Source: Hamadaea sp. (lineage in GTDB: Bacteria > Actinomycetota > Actinomycetes > Mycobacteriales > Micromonosporaceae). Taken from it: a stretch of 64,000 bases of DNA. Shown in pieces: positions 16,198 through 24,119 of the stretch. Positions within the stretch are counted from its first letter, which is position 1. Every line of letters starts with the position of its first letter. Position numbers and translations under genes: made by a program. The notes beneath the pieces were generated by a model. It was not told where the DNA came from and did not search any database. It was given only the letters and a program-made list of their open reading frames with translations. The stretch lies in NCBI RefSeq assembly GCF_013362815.1, contig NZ_JABFVK010000037.1, positions 37,221-101,220 on the forward strand. Reading direction: 5' to 3'.

Positions 16198-16231
16198 GCG
16201 GGCGCCGGGCACCGCACTGCCCGGCGCCCGC
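16198..16231. terminator. bidirectional terminator hairpin
   Basis: A perfect 14-bp inverted repeat (16198-16211 and 16218-16231) with a 6-base loop lies in the 67-bp gap between two convergent genes. It probably terminates both. No U-run follows. Confidence 0.75.
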
Positions 16232-16250
16232 TACTCGGCTCGGCTGCGTC

Positions 16251-17201
16251 TCACCGTGTCCGGGTGAGGTGGAGGGGGGCGTTCGGAGGGAGGCTGCCCG
16301 CCGCCGCTCCCTGAGCCAGGCGCAGCGCCCCGTCGACGGCGGTGCCGGCGGGCTTCAGCAGCGTCGCGCCGGCCGACACGAGGTCGTGGAACGCGCCCCA
16401 CAGCGCCGGGCCGGCCTGGAACAGATTCCCGGTGTACGCGATCTCGGGCGGCGCGCCGGGCGGCAGCGCGGCGAGCGCGGACGTGGCCAGCTGCGTACCG
16501 GCGTCGGCGAGCAGATCGCCGGCGACCGGATCGCCCGCAGCCGCCGCGGCGGCGATCGCGGGCACGAATCCCGCCATCACCCCGGCTCGGTCGTCGCGCC
16601 CGGCGAGATCGCGGACCAGGGCGACGGGGTCGCCGTACTGCTCGATCAGGGCGGCGAGCAGCCGATCGGAACCGCCGGGACGGCCGTCGGCCGCGCGTAA
16701 CGCCGCCTGCATTCCGGCCCGGCCGAGCCAGGAACCGCCGCCGGCGTCGCCGAGCAGGTAGCCCCAGCCGTCGACGCGCTGCCAGGCGCCCTGCCAATCC
16801 GAGCCCAGCGCCACCGCTCCGGTGCCTGCCGCGACGACGGCCCCACCACGCAGGCCCAGCGCTCCGGCGTACGAGGTCAGCATGTCGGAGCAGAGCACCA
16901 CCGTGGCCGCTCCGGTAGCCTCGGCCAGCGCTTGCGGCAGGCGTACCCGTAGATCGTCACCGAGCAGCGCGAAGCCGGTGAGGCCGGCGGCGATCGCGCC
17001 CACCGGCCCGGCGCCGTCCGTGATCAGACCGCGGACCAGGGGCGTGAGCACGGCGATCGCGTTGCCCGCGTCGACGCCGCCGGAGCCGATACGGGTTGGT
17101 CGATCTGTGCTGGTCGTGGCAATAATGTCGCCGTCACGTGCGAGGGCCGCGCGGGCTCCGGTGCCGCCGACGTCGAGACCGATGGTGAGCACGCCGCGCA
17201 C
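16251..17201 (-). CDS. BadF/BadG-type amino-sugar kinase (N-acetylglucosamine or N-acetylmuramic acid kinase)
   Basis: A 316-residue ASKHA-fold kinase. The phosphate-1 loop is 'IGLDVGGTGARAALA', the phosphate-2 region is 'GAVVAAGTGAVALGSDW', followed by 'GWGYLLGDAGGGSWLGR', which is characteristic of the eukaryotic-type GlcNAc kinase/BadF branch, and a C-terminal 'EIAYTGNLFQAGP'. Enzymes of this branch phosphorylate GlcNAc or, as clostridial MurK, both MurNAc and GlcNAc at C6. The divergent operon encodes an NgcEFG importer, an RpiR regulator and MurQ, whose substrate is MurNAc-6-P, so a MurNAc/GlcNAc kinase fits. The start is GTG 17201, with GTG 17192 also possible. Confidence 0.82.
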   Translation of the reverse strand: MRGVLTIGLDVGGTGARAALARDGDIIATTSTDRPTRIGSGGVDAGNAIAVLTPLVRGLITDGAGPVGAIAAGLTGFALLGDDLRVRLPQALAEATGAATVVLCSDMLTSYAGALGLRGGAVVAAGTGAVALGSDWQGAWQRVDGWGYLLGDAGGGSWLGRAGMQAALRAADGRPGGSDRLLAALIEQYGDPVALVRDLAGRDDRAGVMAGFVPAIAAAAAAGDPVAGDLLADAGTQLATSALAALPPGAPPEIAYTGNLFQAGPALWGAFHDLVSAGATLLKPAGTAVDGALRLAQGAAAGSLPPNAPLHLTRTR

Positions 17202-17260
17202 GATACACGGCGGTCCCGGGTCCGGACGGTCACGGTGATTTCTTAACGATCCAACAAAGG

Positions 17261-17303
17261 TGACGGTTAAACCTTGACAACGTCAGCGACGAACCGGCAC
17301 AGT
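17261..17303 (+). promoter_or_regulatory. promoter and possible operator of the ngcEFG-rpiR-murQ operon
   Basis: TTGACA at 17274-17279 is a consensus -35 box, with CACAGT 18 bp further on as a plausible -10. A TGACG (17261-17265) and CGTCA (17281-17285) inverted pair brackets the -35, where a repressor would block polymerase. The downstream RpiR/SIS protein is the obvious candidate. The start codon of ngcE is at 17370, so the leader is about 60 bases. Confidence 0.5.
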
Positions 17304-17369
17304 CTGACCACTCGCACCGCACACGAGGCACCACCCCTAGACCTCCCATCAACGAAGAGGGACAGCCGA

Positions 17370-18797
17370 ATGTCTGCACAGGATCTGACCCGCCGCACGG
17401 TGCTCCGCGCCGGCGCCGGCGCGGTCGCGGCCGCCGGATCGGCGGGCCTGCTCTCGGGCTGCGCGCTCGGTGACGACGAACCCGAGACCAAGTCCGACAA
17501 GTACGAGGGCACCAAGAGCGACAAGAACCCGCTCGGTGTCAAAGAGGACGCCCCGCTCGAGGTCGTCATCTTCAACGGCGGCTTCGGCGAGGACTACGCC
17601 AAGGCGCACGAGGCGATGTACAAGGAGACCTACCCGAAGGCGGAGGTCAAGCACTCCGCCGTCGTGGAGATCAACAAGACCCTCCAGCCGCGGTTCGTCG
17701 ACGGCACCCCGCCGGACTTCATCAACGACTCGGGCGCAGGCGCGATCCCGCTGGGCGACCTCGTCGCGCAGAACCAGCTCGCCGACCTGACCCCGCTGCT
17801 CGACGCGCCCAGCCTGGACGTGCCCGGCAAGAAGGTCCGCGAGACCCTGCTGCCCGGCGCGGTCGAGGCCGGCACCTTCGGCAGCGGCGTGTACGTCCTG
17901 AACTACGCCTACAGCGCGTACGGCATCTTCTACTCGCGGAAGCTGTTCGCGGACAAGGGCTGGGCGTACCCGAAGACCTGGGACGAGCACATCGCGCTGT
18001 GCAAGACCATCAAGGCGGCCGGCATCGCCCCCTGGACCTACGCCGGCAAGCACCCGCGCTACTTCAGCTGGGCGGTGCTGTCGACCGCGATCAAGCTCGG
18101 CGGCAACTCCGTCGCGCTGGCCATCGACAACCTCGAGCCCAACGCCTGGACCTCGGACGCCATGAAGACGGCGGCCGACGCCTGGTACCAGGTCGTCAAG
18201 GACAAGTACATCCTCGAGGGCAGCCCCGGCCTGGACCACAAGCAGTCGCAGGCCGAGTGGTGCAAGGGCAAGGCCGCCATGATCCCGAACGGGTCCTGGC
18301 TCGAGAGCGAGCAGAAGGACGTCACGCCGGCCGGCTTCAACATGTCGATCGCGCCGACGCCGAGCCTCAGCGCGGGCGACAAGCTGCCGTTCGAGGCGAT
18401 CCGCGGCACCGCCGGTGAGCCGTACGTCGTGCCCGCCAAGGCCAAGAACGAGCGCGGCGGCATGGAGCTCATGCGGCACATGCTGTCGATGAAGGGCGCC
18501 AAGGACTTCACCGGCAAGGTGTCCAGCCTGACCATCGTGGCCGGCGCCGCCGACGGCGTCACCCTGCCGCCGGGCCTGTCCTCGGTCGTCGACGCGCTCA
18601 AGGCGTCCGGCTCCAACGGCTTCAACTGGGTGTACCCGGTGTACTACCGCAAGCTGGAGCGCAACCTGGTCGACGCCGCCTGCGGCGACTTCTTCTCCGG
18701 GCGTACCACGCCGGAGGAGTTCCTCAAGGCGTGCCAGAAGGGCGCCGACGAGATCGCCGCCGACAGCTCCTTCAAGAAGTACAAGCGCACCGCGTGA
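17370..18797 (+). CDS. ngcE: N-acetylglucosamine/chitobiose-type ABC transporter substrate-binding lipoprotein
   Basis: A 475-residue extracytoplasmic solute-binding protein like NgcE of Streptomyces, which binds GlcNAc and N,N'-diacetylchitobiose. The N-terminus has a twin-arginine motif 'DLTRRTVLRAGAGA' and a lipobox 'LLSGC' at about residues 26-30, so it is probably a Tat-exported lipoprotein. The core shows 'EVVIFNGGFGEDYAKAHEAM', 'CKGKAAMIPNGSWLESEQ' and 'GTAGEPYVVPAKAKNERGG', typical for this subfamily. The start is ATG 17370. A strong hairpin separates it from the permease genes. The ligand could be GlcNAc, chitobiose or MurNAc. Confidence 0.9.
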   Translation: MSAQDLTRRTVLRAGAGAVAAAGSAGLLSGCALGDDEPETKSDKYEGTKSDKNPLGVKEDAPLEVVIFNGGFGEDYAKAHEAMYKETYPKAEVKHSAVVEINKTLQPRFVDGTPPDFINDSGAGAIPLGDLVAQNQLADLTPLLDAPSLDVPGKKVRETLLPGAVEAGTFGSGVYVLNYAYSAYGIFYSRKLFADKGWAYPKTWDEHIALCKTIKAAGIAPWTYAGKHPRYFSWAVLSTAIKLGGNSVALAIDNLEPNAWTSDAMKTAADAWYQVVKDKYILEGSPGLDHKQSQAEWCKGKAAMIPNGSWLESEQKDVTPAGFNMSIAPTPSLSAGDKLPFEAIRGTAGEPYVVPAKAKNERGGMELMRHMLSMKGAKDFTGKVSSLTIVAGAADGVTLPPGLSSVVDALKASGSNGFNWVYPVYYRKLERNLVDAACGDFFSGRTTPEEFLKACQKGADEIAADSSFKKYKRTA

Positions 18798-18811
18798 TCC
18801 GGCTAGACGGA

Positions 18812-18836
18812 GGGGGAGCCCCGCGTGGGCTCCCCC
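18812..18836 (+). terminator. intra-operon attenuating hairpin between ngcE and ngcF
   Basis: A 10-bp perfect stem (18812-18821 and 18827-18836) with a 5-base loop is followed by TTTG and then immediately by the GGAGGTGAC ribosome site of ngcF. Hairpins after the binding-protein gene are a known way to make more binding protein than permease, by partial termination or by protecting the upstream mRNA. Confidence 0.65.
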
Positions 18837-18852
18837 TTTGGGAGGTGACACC

Positions 18853-19758
18853 GTGAAGCATGGGAAATGGCCGCTGCTGGCGACCTTCCTGCTGCCCCCG
18901 TTGGCGCTGTACGCGTACTTCGTGCTCTCCCCGTACGCGCAGACCTTCGTCATCTCCACGACGGACTGGCACGGGCTGAGCCGCAACTACAACGTCGTCG
19001 GGCTCGACAACTTCAAGAAACTGTGGAACGACGAGCACGTCTGGAACGCGCTGCTGCACAACCTGTGGCTGCTGCTGTTGCTGCCCGTCGTCACCATCCT
19101 CATCGGGCTGTTCCTGGCCACCATGCTCAACGTCGGCGGGCGCAGCGGGCGCATCACCGGCGTACGCGGGTCGTCGTTCTACAAGCTCGTCTACTTCTCC
19201 CCGCAGATGCTGTCGGTCGCGGTCATCGGCGTGCTCTGGACCGAGGTCTACAACCCACGGTCGGGCCTGCTGAACGCCGCGCTGCGGGCGATCGGCCTCG
19301 ACGGCCTGGCCCAGATCTGGCTCGGCGACCCCGACGTCGCACTGTGGGCGATCGTGGCCGTCATGGTCTGGGCGAACGTCGGCTTCTACGTCGTGCTGTT
19401 CGGCGCGGCCATGCAGTCGGTGCCCAAGGACATCTACGAGGCCGCCGCGCTCGACGGCGCCAGCCGGTTCGCCACCATGTTCAAGATCACCGTGCCGCTG
19501 CTGTGGGACACCATCCAGGTCGCCTGGGTGTACCTGGCCATCATCGCGATGGACTCGTTCGCGCTGGTCCAGATCATGACCCGGGGTGGGCCCAGCTTCT
19601 CCACCGACGTCATCGGCGAGCGCGTGTACGACGTGTCCTTCGGGGACTCGCAGTTCGGCTACGGCTCGGCCATCGGCGTGGTCATGTTCTTCCTGACCCT
19701 CAGCATCACCGTGGTCGCGCTGCAACTGACCCGCCGCGAGAGGATCGAGCTGTCGTGA
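18853..19758 (+). CDS. ngcF: ABC transporter permease, sugar (NgcF-like)
   Basis: A 301-residue inner-membrane permease of the MalF type with six membrane helices. The N-terminal helix is 'PLLATFLLPPLALYAYFVLS', and the cytoplasmic EAA loop that contacts the ATPase is 'YEAAALDGASRFATMFKITV' at about 199-218. GTG 18853 follows the strong ribosome site GGAGGTGAC. It partners with the next permease, and their genes overlap by 4 bp. No ATPase gene is in the operon, so a shared MsiK-type ATPase is presumably used. Confidence 0.9.
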   Translation: MKHGKWPLLATFLLPPLALYAYFVLSPYAQTFVISTTDWHGLSRNYNVVGLDNFKKLWNDEHVWNALLHNLWLLLLLPVVTILIGLFLATMLNVGGRSGRITGVRGSSFYKLVYFSPQMLSVAVIGVLWTEVYNPRSGLLNAALRAIGLDGLAQIWLGDPDVALWAIVAVMVWANVGFYVVLFGAAMQSVPKDIYEAAALDGASRFATMFKITVPLLWDTIQVAWVYLAIIAMDSFALVQIMTRGGPSFSTDVIGERVYDVSFGDSQFGYGSAIGVVMFFLTLSITVVALQLTRRERIELS

Positions 19759-20675
19759 GCACTCTGACTTCGTCCGACCCGGCGCGTACGCCGGCCGCCG
19801 AGGAGGCGGTGACGACCCGTCGCGCCCCCGCGAAGGACAAGCGCAGCTTCGTCGACGGCACGCTCAACGTCTTCTCCCACGGGTTCCTGCTCGTCTGGGG
19901 CCTGCTGACCGTGCTGCCGCTGCTGTGGGCGGTGCTCAGCGCGTTCAAGAGCGACAACGAGATCCTGACCGACCCGTGGGGCCTGCCGGGCAAGCTGCGC
20001 TGGGACAACTTCACCCGCGCCTGGACGCACGGCCACATCGGCCAGTACTTCGTCAACACCGGCATCGTGCTGGTCGGCTCCCTGACGCTGACGATGCTGC
20101 TCGGTGCGACCGCGGCGTACGCCCTGGCCCGGTATCAGTTCTGGGGCAACCGGATCGTCTACTTCGCCTTCGTCGGCGGGATGATGTTCCCGGTCGTGCT
20201 CGCCTTCGTGCCGCTGTTCTTCGTCGTACGCGACGCGGGCATGCTGGACACGTTGCCAGGCCTGATGCTCGTGTACACGGCGTACTCGCTGCCGTTCACG
20301 GTCTTCTTCCTGACCGCGTTCTTCCGTACGCTGCCGACGGCGGTCAGCGAGGCGGCCCTGATCGACGGCTGTGGCCCGTTCCGGCTGTTCTTCCGGGTGA
20401 TGCTGCCGATGGCCAAACCCGGCCTGATCAGCGTCGGCATCTTCAACTTCCTCGCGCATTGGAACCAGTACCTGCTGCCGGTCGTCCTGCTGAAGGACGA
20501 GAACAAGTACGTCCTGGCGCAGGGACTGGCCGCGTTGGCGGTCAGTGAGGGCTATCGGGGCGACTACTCCCGGCTGTTCGCCGGTCTGACCCTGGCCATG
20601 CTGCCCGTCCTGGTGGTCTACGCCGTGTTCCAGCGCCAAATCCAGGCCGGACTGACCGCCGGTCAGATGAAGTGA
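19755..20675 (+). CDS. ngcG: ABC transporter permease, sugar (NgcG-like)
   Basis: A 306-residue MalG-type permease. A polar N-terminal lead of about 35 residues precedes the first helix 'SHGFLLVWGLLTVLPLLWAV'. The EAA loop is 'SEAALIDGCGPFRLFFRVML'. The C-terminus 'QRQIQAGLTAGQMK' is typical of the family. GTG 19755 overlaps the previous stop as GTGA, so translation is coupled. The next gene overlaps in the same way. Confidence 0.9.
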   Translation: MSTLTSSDPARTPAAEEAVTTRRAPAKDKRSFVDGTLNVFSHGFLLVWGLLTVLPLLWAVLSAFKSDNEILTDPWGLPGKLRWDNFTRAWTHGHIGQYFVNTGIVLVGSLTLTMLLGATAAYALARYQFWGNRIVYFAFVGGMMFPVVLAFVPLFFVVRDAGMLDTLPGLMLVYTAYSLPFTVFFLTAFFRTLPTAVSEAALIDGCGPFRLFFRVMLPMAKPGLISVGIFNFLAHWNQYLLPVVLLKDENKYVLAQGLAALAVSEGYRGDYSRLFAGLTLAMLPVLVVYAVFQRQIQAGLTAGQMK

Positions 20676-21673
20676 CGGATGATGTGCCCATGACGACTGT
20701 TTCCTCCGGCGCCGCTTCCCCGGGCGCGCCCGCCTCCGGGGCGCTGCGCGACACCCCGCCGATCGACGCCGACTCGCTGCTGGCCCGGCTCCGGGGACTG
20801 CTGCCTTCACTGCCCGACTCGGAGCAGGCCGTCGGCCGGCTCGTCATCGAACAGCCCTCGGAGATCGCCCGGGCCAGCATCTCGGAGCTGGCCCGGCGGG
20901 CGGGCACCTCGGCGACGACGGTCACCCGGTTCTGCCGCGACGTCGGCCTCACCGGCTACCACGAGCTGCGGCTGCTGCTCGCGGTGGCGGTCGACCGGCA
21001 GCAGTCGGCCGGCCGGCACGTGCCGATCGGCGCGGAGACCGACATCGCCCCCGAGGACAACCTCCCGGCCATCTCCCAGAAGATGGCCCACGCCGCCCAG
21101 CGAGCGATCCAGGACACTGTGGACACGTTCGACCTGGAGGCGCTGGCGGCGGCGGTCGACGCCCTCAACGGGGCGCACCGGGTCTACCTGTACGGCGTCG
21201 GCTCCAGCGACGTCGTCGTGTCCGACCTCGACCACAAGCTGTCCCACCTCGGGCTCACCTGTCTGGCGTACTCGGACGTGCACCGCTCGGTGGCGTCCGC
21301 CGCGCACGTGAGCGCGCAGGACGTCGTCATCGCGGTGTCGCACTCCGGGCGCACCGTGGAAGTCCTCGACCCGGTCCGCGTGGCGAAACAGCGGGGCGCC
21401 ACGACCCTGGCCATCACCAACTACCCCCGCTCACCCCTGGCTGAGATGAGCGACATCGTGCTGGCCAGCGCCGGCCGGGAGAGCATCTTCTTCCGCACCG
21501 GCGCGACCGTCAGCCGCATCGCTCAGCTCTACGTCGCCGACTGTCTGTTCGCCGCGCTCGCGCAACGCCGCGGCGATCAGACGTGGGAGGCGTTCGACCG
21601 CGCGCACGACGCGGTCTCGTCCCGACACTCTGCAGGCAGGACCAACAACCGTGTACGTGGAAGTCGAACCTGA
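20672..21673 (+). CDS. RpiR/MurR-family transcriptional regulator with SIS domain
   Basis: A 333-residue regulator with an N-terminal RpiR helix-turn-helix ('EIARASISELARRAGTSATT' then 'VTRFCRDVGLTGYHELRLLL', about 65-105) and a C-terminal SIS sugar-phosphate-binding domain ('RVYLYGVGSSDVVVSDLDHK' and 'DVVIAVSHSGRTVEVL'). MurR of Escherichia coli belongs here and senses MurNAc-6-P, the substrate of the MurQ enzyme encoded next. GTG 20672 overlaps the upstream stop as GTGA; ATG 20690 is an alternative. The 3' end overlaps murQ by 23 bp. It probably controls its own operon. Confidence 0.88.
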   Translation: MTDDVPMTTVSSGAASPGAPASGALRDTPPIDADSLLARLRGLLPSLPDSEQAVGRLVIEQPSEIARASISELARRAGTSATTVTRFCRDVGLTGYHELRLLLAVAVDRQQSAGRHVPIGAETDIAPEDNLPAISQKMAHAAQRAIQDTVDTFDLEALAAAVDALNGAHRVYLYGVGSSDVVVSDLDHKLSHLGLTCLAYSDVHRSVASAAHVSAQDVVIAVSHSGRTVEVLDPVRVAKQRGATTLAITNYPRSPLAEMSDIVLASAGRESIFFRTGATVSRIAQLYVADCLFAALAQRRGDQTWEAFDRAHDAVSSRHSAGRTNNRVRGSRT

Positions 21674-22577
21674 CGCTCCGACCGAACGCCGCAACCCCGC
21701 CTCCGACCGGATCGACGAGTTACCGCTGGCCGACGTGCTGCGGCTGATCAACGAGGCCGACGCGACCGTGCCGGCGGCGGTGGCGGCGGTGCTGCCCCAG
21801 ATCGGCGAAGCCGTGGAGGCGGGCGTTCGCGCGCTGACCGGCGGCGGCCGCATCCACTACTTCGGTGCGGGCACGTCCGGCCGCGTCGCGTTCGCCGACG
21901 CCGCCGAGCTGCGCCCCACCTACGCGCTGCGGCCGGACCAGGTCGTCCCGCACGTCGCAGGGGGAGTGGACACCCTGTGGCGGGCCGCCGAACAGGCCGA
22001 GGACGACGAGACCGCCGGTGCGCGCGACGCCTCCGACGTCCGGCCCGGCGAGCTCGTGCTCGGTGTGGCGGCCAGCGGCGGCACCCCGTACGTCGGGGGC
22101 GCGCTGCGCCAGGCCCGCGCGCTCGGTGCGACGACCGGCCTGATCACGTCGAACCCGCAGGCGTCGCTGGCCGAGCACGCCGACATCTTCATCGCCGCCG
22201 ACACCGGCCCGGAGATCATCACCGGCTCGACCCGGATGAAGGCGGCCACCGCGGCGAAGCTGATCCTCAACACGTTCTCGACGGCGCTGATGGTCAAGTG
22301 CGGGCGCACCTACGGCAACCTGATGGTCTGCGCCGTGCCGACCAACGCCAAACTCCGCCGCCGGGCAGTGTGGACGCTGTCGGCGGCCGCCCACGTCGAC
22401 GGTGATCTGGCCGCCGAGGCGCTGGCCGAATCCGGCGACGACCCGTCGGTGGCGTTGCTGATGCTGCTCGGCGCGCCCGACCACCAGCTAGCCGACGTCG
22501 AAGCCGCGCGGCGGGCGCTGGCCGAGACCGGTGGCGCCATCCGGCCGGCGGTTTCCCGCCTCACCCGTTCTTCTTGA
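21651..22577 (+). CDS. murQ: N-acetylmuramic acid 6-phosphate etherase
   Basis: Cleaves the lactyl ether of MurNAc-6-P to give GlcNAc-6-P and D-lactate in cell-wall recycling. Its 308 residues contain the family landmarks 'ERRNPASDRIDELPLADVL', 'GRIHYFGAGTSGRVAFADAA' with the catalytic Glu shortly after ('AELRPTYAL'), and 'PEIITGSTRMKAATAAKLIL'. GTG 21651 lies inside the end of the rpiR gene, so translation is probably coupled. It is the last gene of the operon, followed by a remarkable 65-bp palindrome. The kinase that makes its substrate is the divergent gene at 16251. Confidence 0.94.
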   Translation: MYVEVEPDAPTERRNPASDRIDELPLADVLRLINEADATVPAAVAAVLPQIGEAVEAGVRALTGGGRIHYFGAGTSGRVAFADAAELRPTYALRPDQVVPHVAGGVDTLWRAAEQAEDDETAGARDASDVRPGELVLGVAASGGTPYVGGALRQARALGATTGLITSNPQASLAEHADIFIAADTGPEIITGSTRMKAATAAKLILNTFSTALMVKCGRTYGNLMVCAVPTNAKLRRRAVWTLSAAAHVDGDLAAEALAESGDDPSVALLMLLGAPDHQLADVEAARRALAETGGAIRPAVSRLTRSS

Positions 22578-22610
22578 GCTGCGGGCGCTTTCGCGCTGGC
22601 CTGCTTGAGC

Positions 22611-22675
22611 GCGCTGGATCAGGGTTCCGGGTCGAATCTTGGGCCAAGATTCGACCCGGAACCCTGATCCAGCGC
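22611..22675. repeat. 65-bp perfect palindrome (32-bp arms, 1-base centre)
   Basis: Arms 22611-22642 and 22644-22675 are perfect reverse complements around a single G at 22643. It lies between the convergent murQ and APH-kinase genes. As RNA it would form an extremely stable hairpin on either strand, so bidirectional termination is the simplest role. With virtually no loop and no U-run it is unlike the other terminators here, and as DNA it could extrude a cruciform. The core GGATCAGGG shares the GATCAGGG motif of the family A repeats. Confidence 0.85.
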
Positions 22676-22707
22676 TTGCCCACGGCGGCCGCAGCTGATG
22701 CCGGCGC

Positions 22708-23649
22708 TCAGACCGGGTTGGGTTCGAGCAGCTCGCCGAACCAGCCCCAGATGCCCTCGCCGTACTCGGTGAGCAGTTTCTCGTCCGCGTCGCGCAGCGC
22801 CCGCCGGTACGACATCGCCCGGCTGATCTTCGTCACCGTCATCGCGGCGTCGGCCCACCGGACCAGGTCCGCCCGCGCATGCGTGTCCGTCCACGGCTCC
22901 AGATACGCGTCCCGCAGCCGGGCCAGCAGCGGATCGCCCTCTTCGACCTCCGCCTTGCGGGCGGCGACCCGCAACGTCACGAGCAGCGTCCCGAACGGGT
23001 ACGCCACACTGGCGTCGCCCCAGTCGAAGAACGCGTGCTTCGGTTCGCGTACGAGGACGTTGGCGTCGTGCAAATCGTCGTGTTGCAGCGTCGGGGCGAT
23101 GCCGGAGGCGGCCAGCTCCTCGGCGGCCCGCACGACGGCCGGCCGGACCGCCGCCAGCGCGTCGAGCTGATCGGTGACGTTGGCCCGGACGAAGGGATCG
23201 CCCAGCAGCAGGTCGAACAACTCCGGCAGTCGCTGCGGGCGCAGGTCCGGCGTACCCACGGCGAGCAGGTCGTCCACGTGCGGGGTGAGGCTGCGCTGGA
23301 GGTAGGCGTACTCGGCGAGCATCTGCTCCCACACTTCGAGCCGGAACTTGCCGTCCTCGGCGGCTCGCAGCGTCACGCCGCCGTCGGGGCTGAGCGACCA
23401 GCCGCGTTCGGCGTCGACCGCGAGCGGCACCACCACGTGCGCGGGGACGAGCGTCCCGAGCAAGCGCAGCAGCCCCGCTTCGTACGCGGTGTCGCCGAGG
23501 TTCAGCTTGAGCCACATGTCCCCGGCGCTGGTGGTGATCTTGGCCACTTGGGACCAGGGATATCGGTGGGGCCACGTGACCTCGTACGCGCTGATCCCGC
23601 GCGCTGTGAGTTCCGTCGTCGCCCAGTCTTCCGGCCGCAATTCGTTCAC
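22708..23649 (-). CDS. APH-family phosphotransferase (aminoglycoside phosphotransferase fold)
   Basis: A 313-residue kinase-fold protein. The catalytic loop is 'LQHDDLHDANVLV' (about residues 186-198) and the Mg-binding DFG-equivalent is 'HAFFDWGDASVAYP'. The N-lobe lysine is probably in 'MWLKLNLGD'. This superfamily includes antibiotic kinases and metabolite kinases (choline, homoserine, hydroxyurea). Such solitary actinomycete members rarely confer resistance. The start is GTG 23649, with a 22-bp gap to the divergent thioredoxin gene. The substrate is unknown. Confidence 0.85.
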   Translation of the reverse strand: MNELRPEDWATTELTARGISAYEVTWPHRYPWSQVAKITTSAGDMWLKLNLGDTAYEAGLLRLLGTLVPAHVVVPLAVDAERGWSLSPDGGVTLRAAEDGKFRLEVWEQMLAEYAYLQRSLTPHVDDLLAVGTPDLRPQRLPELFDLLLGDPFVRANVTDQLDALAAVRPAVVRAAEELAASGIAPTLQHDDLHDANVLVREPKHAFFDWGDASVAYPFGTLLVTLRVAARKAEVEEGDPLLARLRDAYLEPWTDTHARADLVRWADAAMTVTKISRAMSYRRALRDADEKLLTEYGEGIWGWFGELLEPNPV

Positions 23650-23671
23650 ACCGGGAAGCTACCGTTGACGG

Positions 23672-24109
23672 GTGCCCTTGGTCAGCTTGTTTACCGTCGT
23701 CGTCGCCCTCGCCGCCGCGAGCGCGATCGGCGTCGCGTGGCAGCGCCGCAACGGGCGGTTCACGGTCCCACCCAGCGGACAGGAGGCTCCCATGCTGCAG
23801 GAACTCGGCTGGCAGCCGGGTACGCCGCTGACCCTGCTGCAGTTCTCGTCGGCGTTCTGCGCCCCGTGCCGGGCCACCCGCGTACTGTGCGAGCAGGCCG
23901 CGCAGACCATCGACGGCGTGCGCCATGTCGAGGTGGACGCCGAGTCACATCTCGACGCCGTCCGGGCGCTCGGCATTCTGCGTACGCCGACGGTCCTGCT
24001 CGTCGACGGCGAGGGGCACATCGTCCGCCGGGCGAGCGGGCAGCCGACCCGAGCCCAACTGCTGGGCGCGATCGACGCCGTTCTCGGCCAGTTCACAACC
24101 ACTCGGTAA
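23672..24109 (+). CDS. membrane-anchored thioredoxin-fold protein (CAPC motif)
   Basis: A 145-residue protein. One N-terminal membrane helix ('SLFTVVVALAAASAIGVAWQ', about 4-23) anchors a thioredoxin domain. The active-site motif is 'SSAFCAPCRATRVLC' (CxxC with Pro), and the cis-Pro loop is 'GILRTPTVLLVDGEG'. It likely acts as a thiol oxidoreductase facing outward. The GTG start is at 23672. The next gene, 10 bp downstream, encodes a DUF4395 membrane protein, and the pairing of thioredoxin-like and DUF4395 genes is frequent in actinobacteria. Confidence 0.9.
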   Translation: MPLVSLFTVVVALAAASAIGVAWQRRNGRFTVPPSGQEAPMLQELGWQPGTPLTLLQFSSAFCAPCRATRVLCEQAAQTIDGVRHVEVDAESHLDAVRALGILRTPTVLLVDGEGHIVRRASGQPTRAQLLGAIDAVLGQFTTTR

Positions 24110-24119
24110 CTTGGCATTC

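Noticed and set aside
17298..17313. A DasR-like dre site (GTCT and GACCACT halves) downstream of the ngcE promoter.
   Set aside because: The two half-sites are one base too close and only partly match the consensus, so I do not call it.
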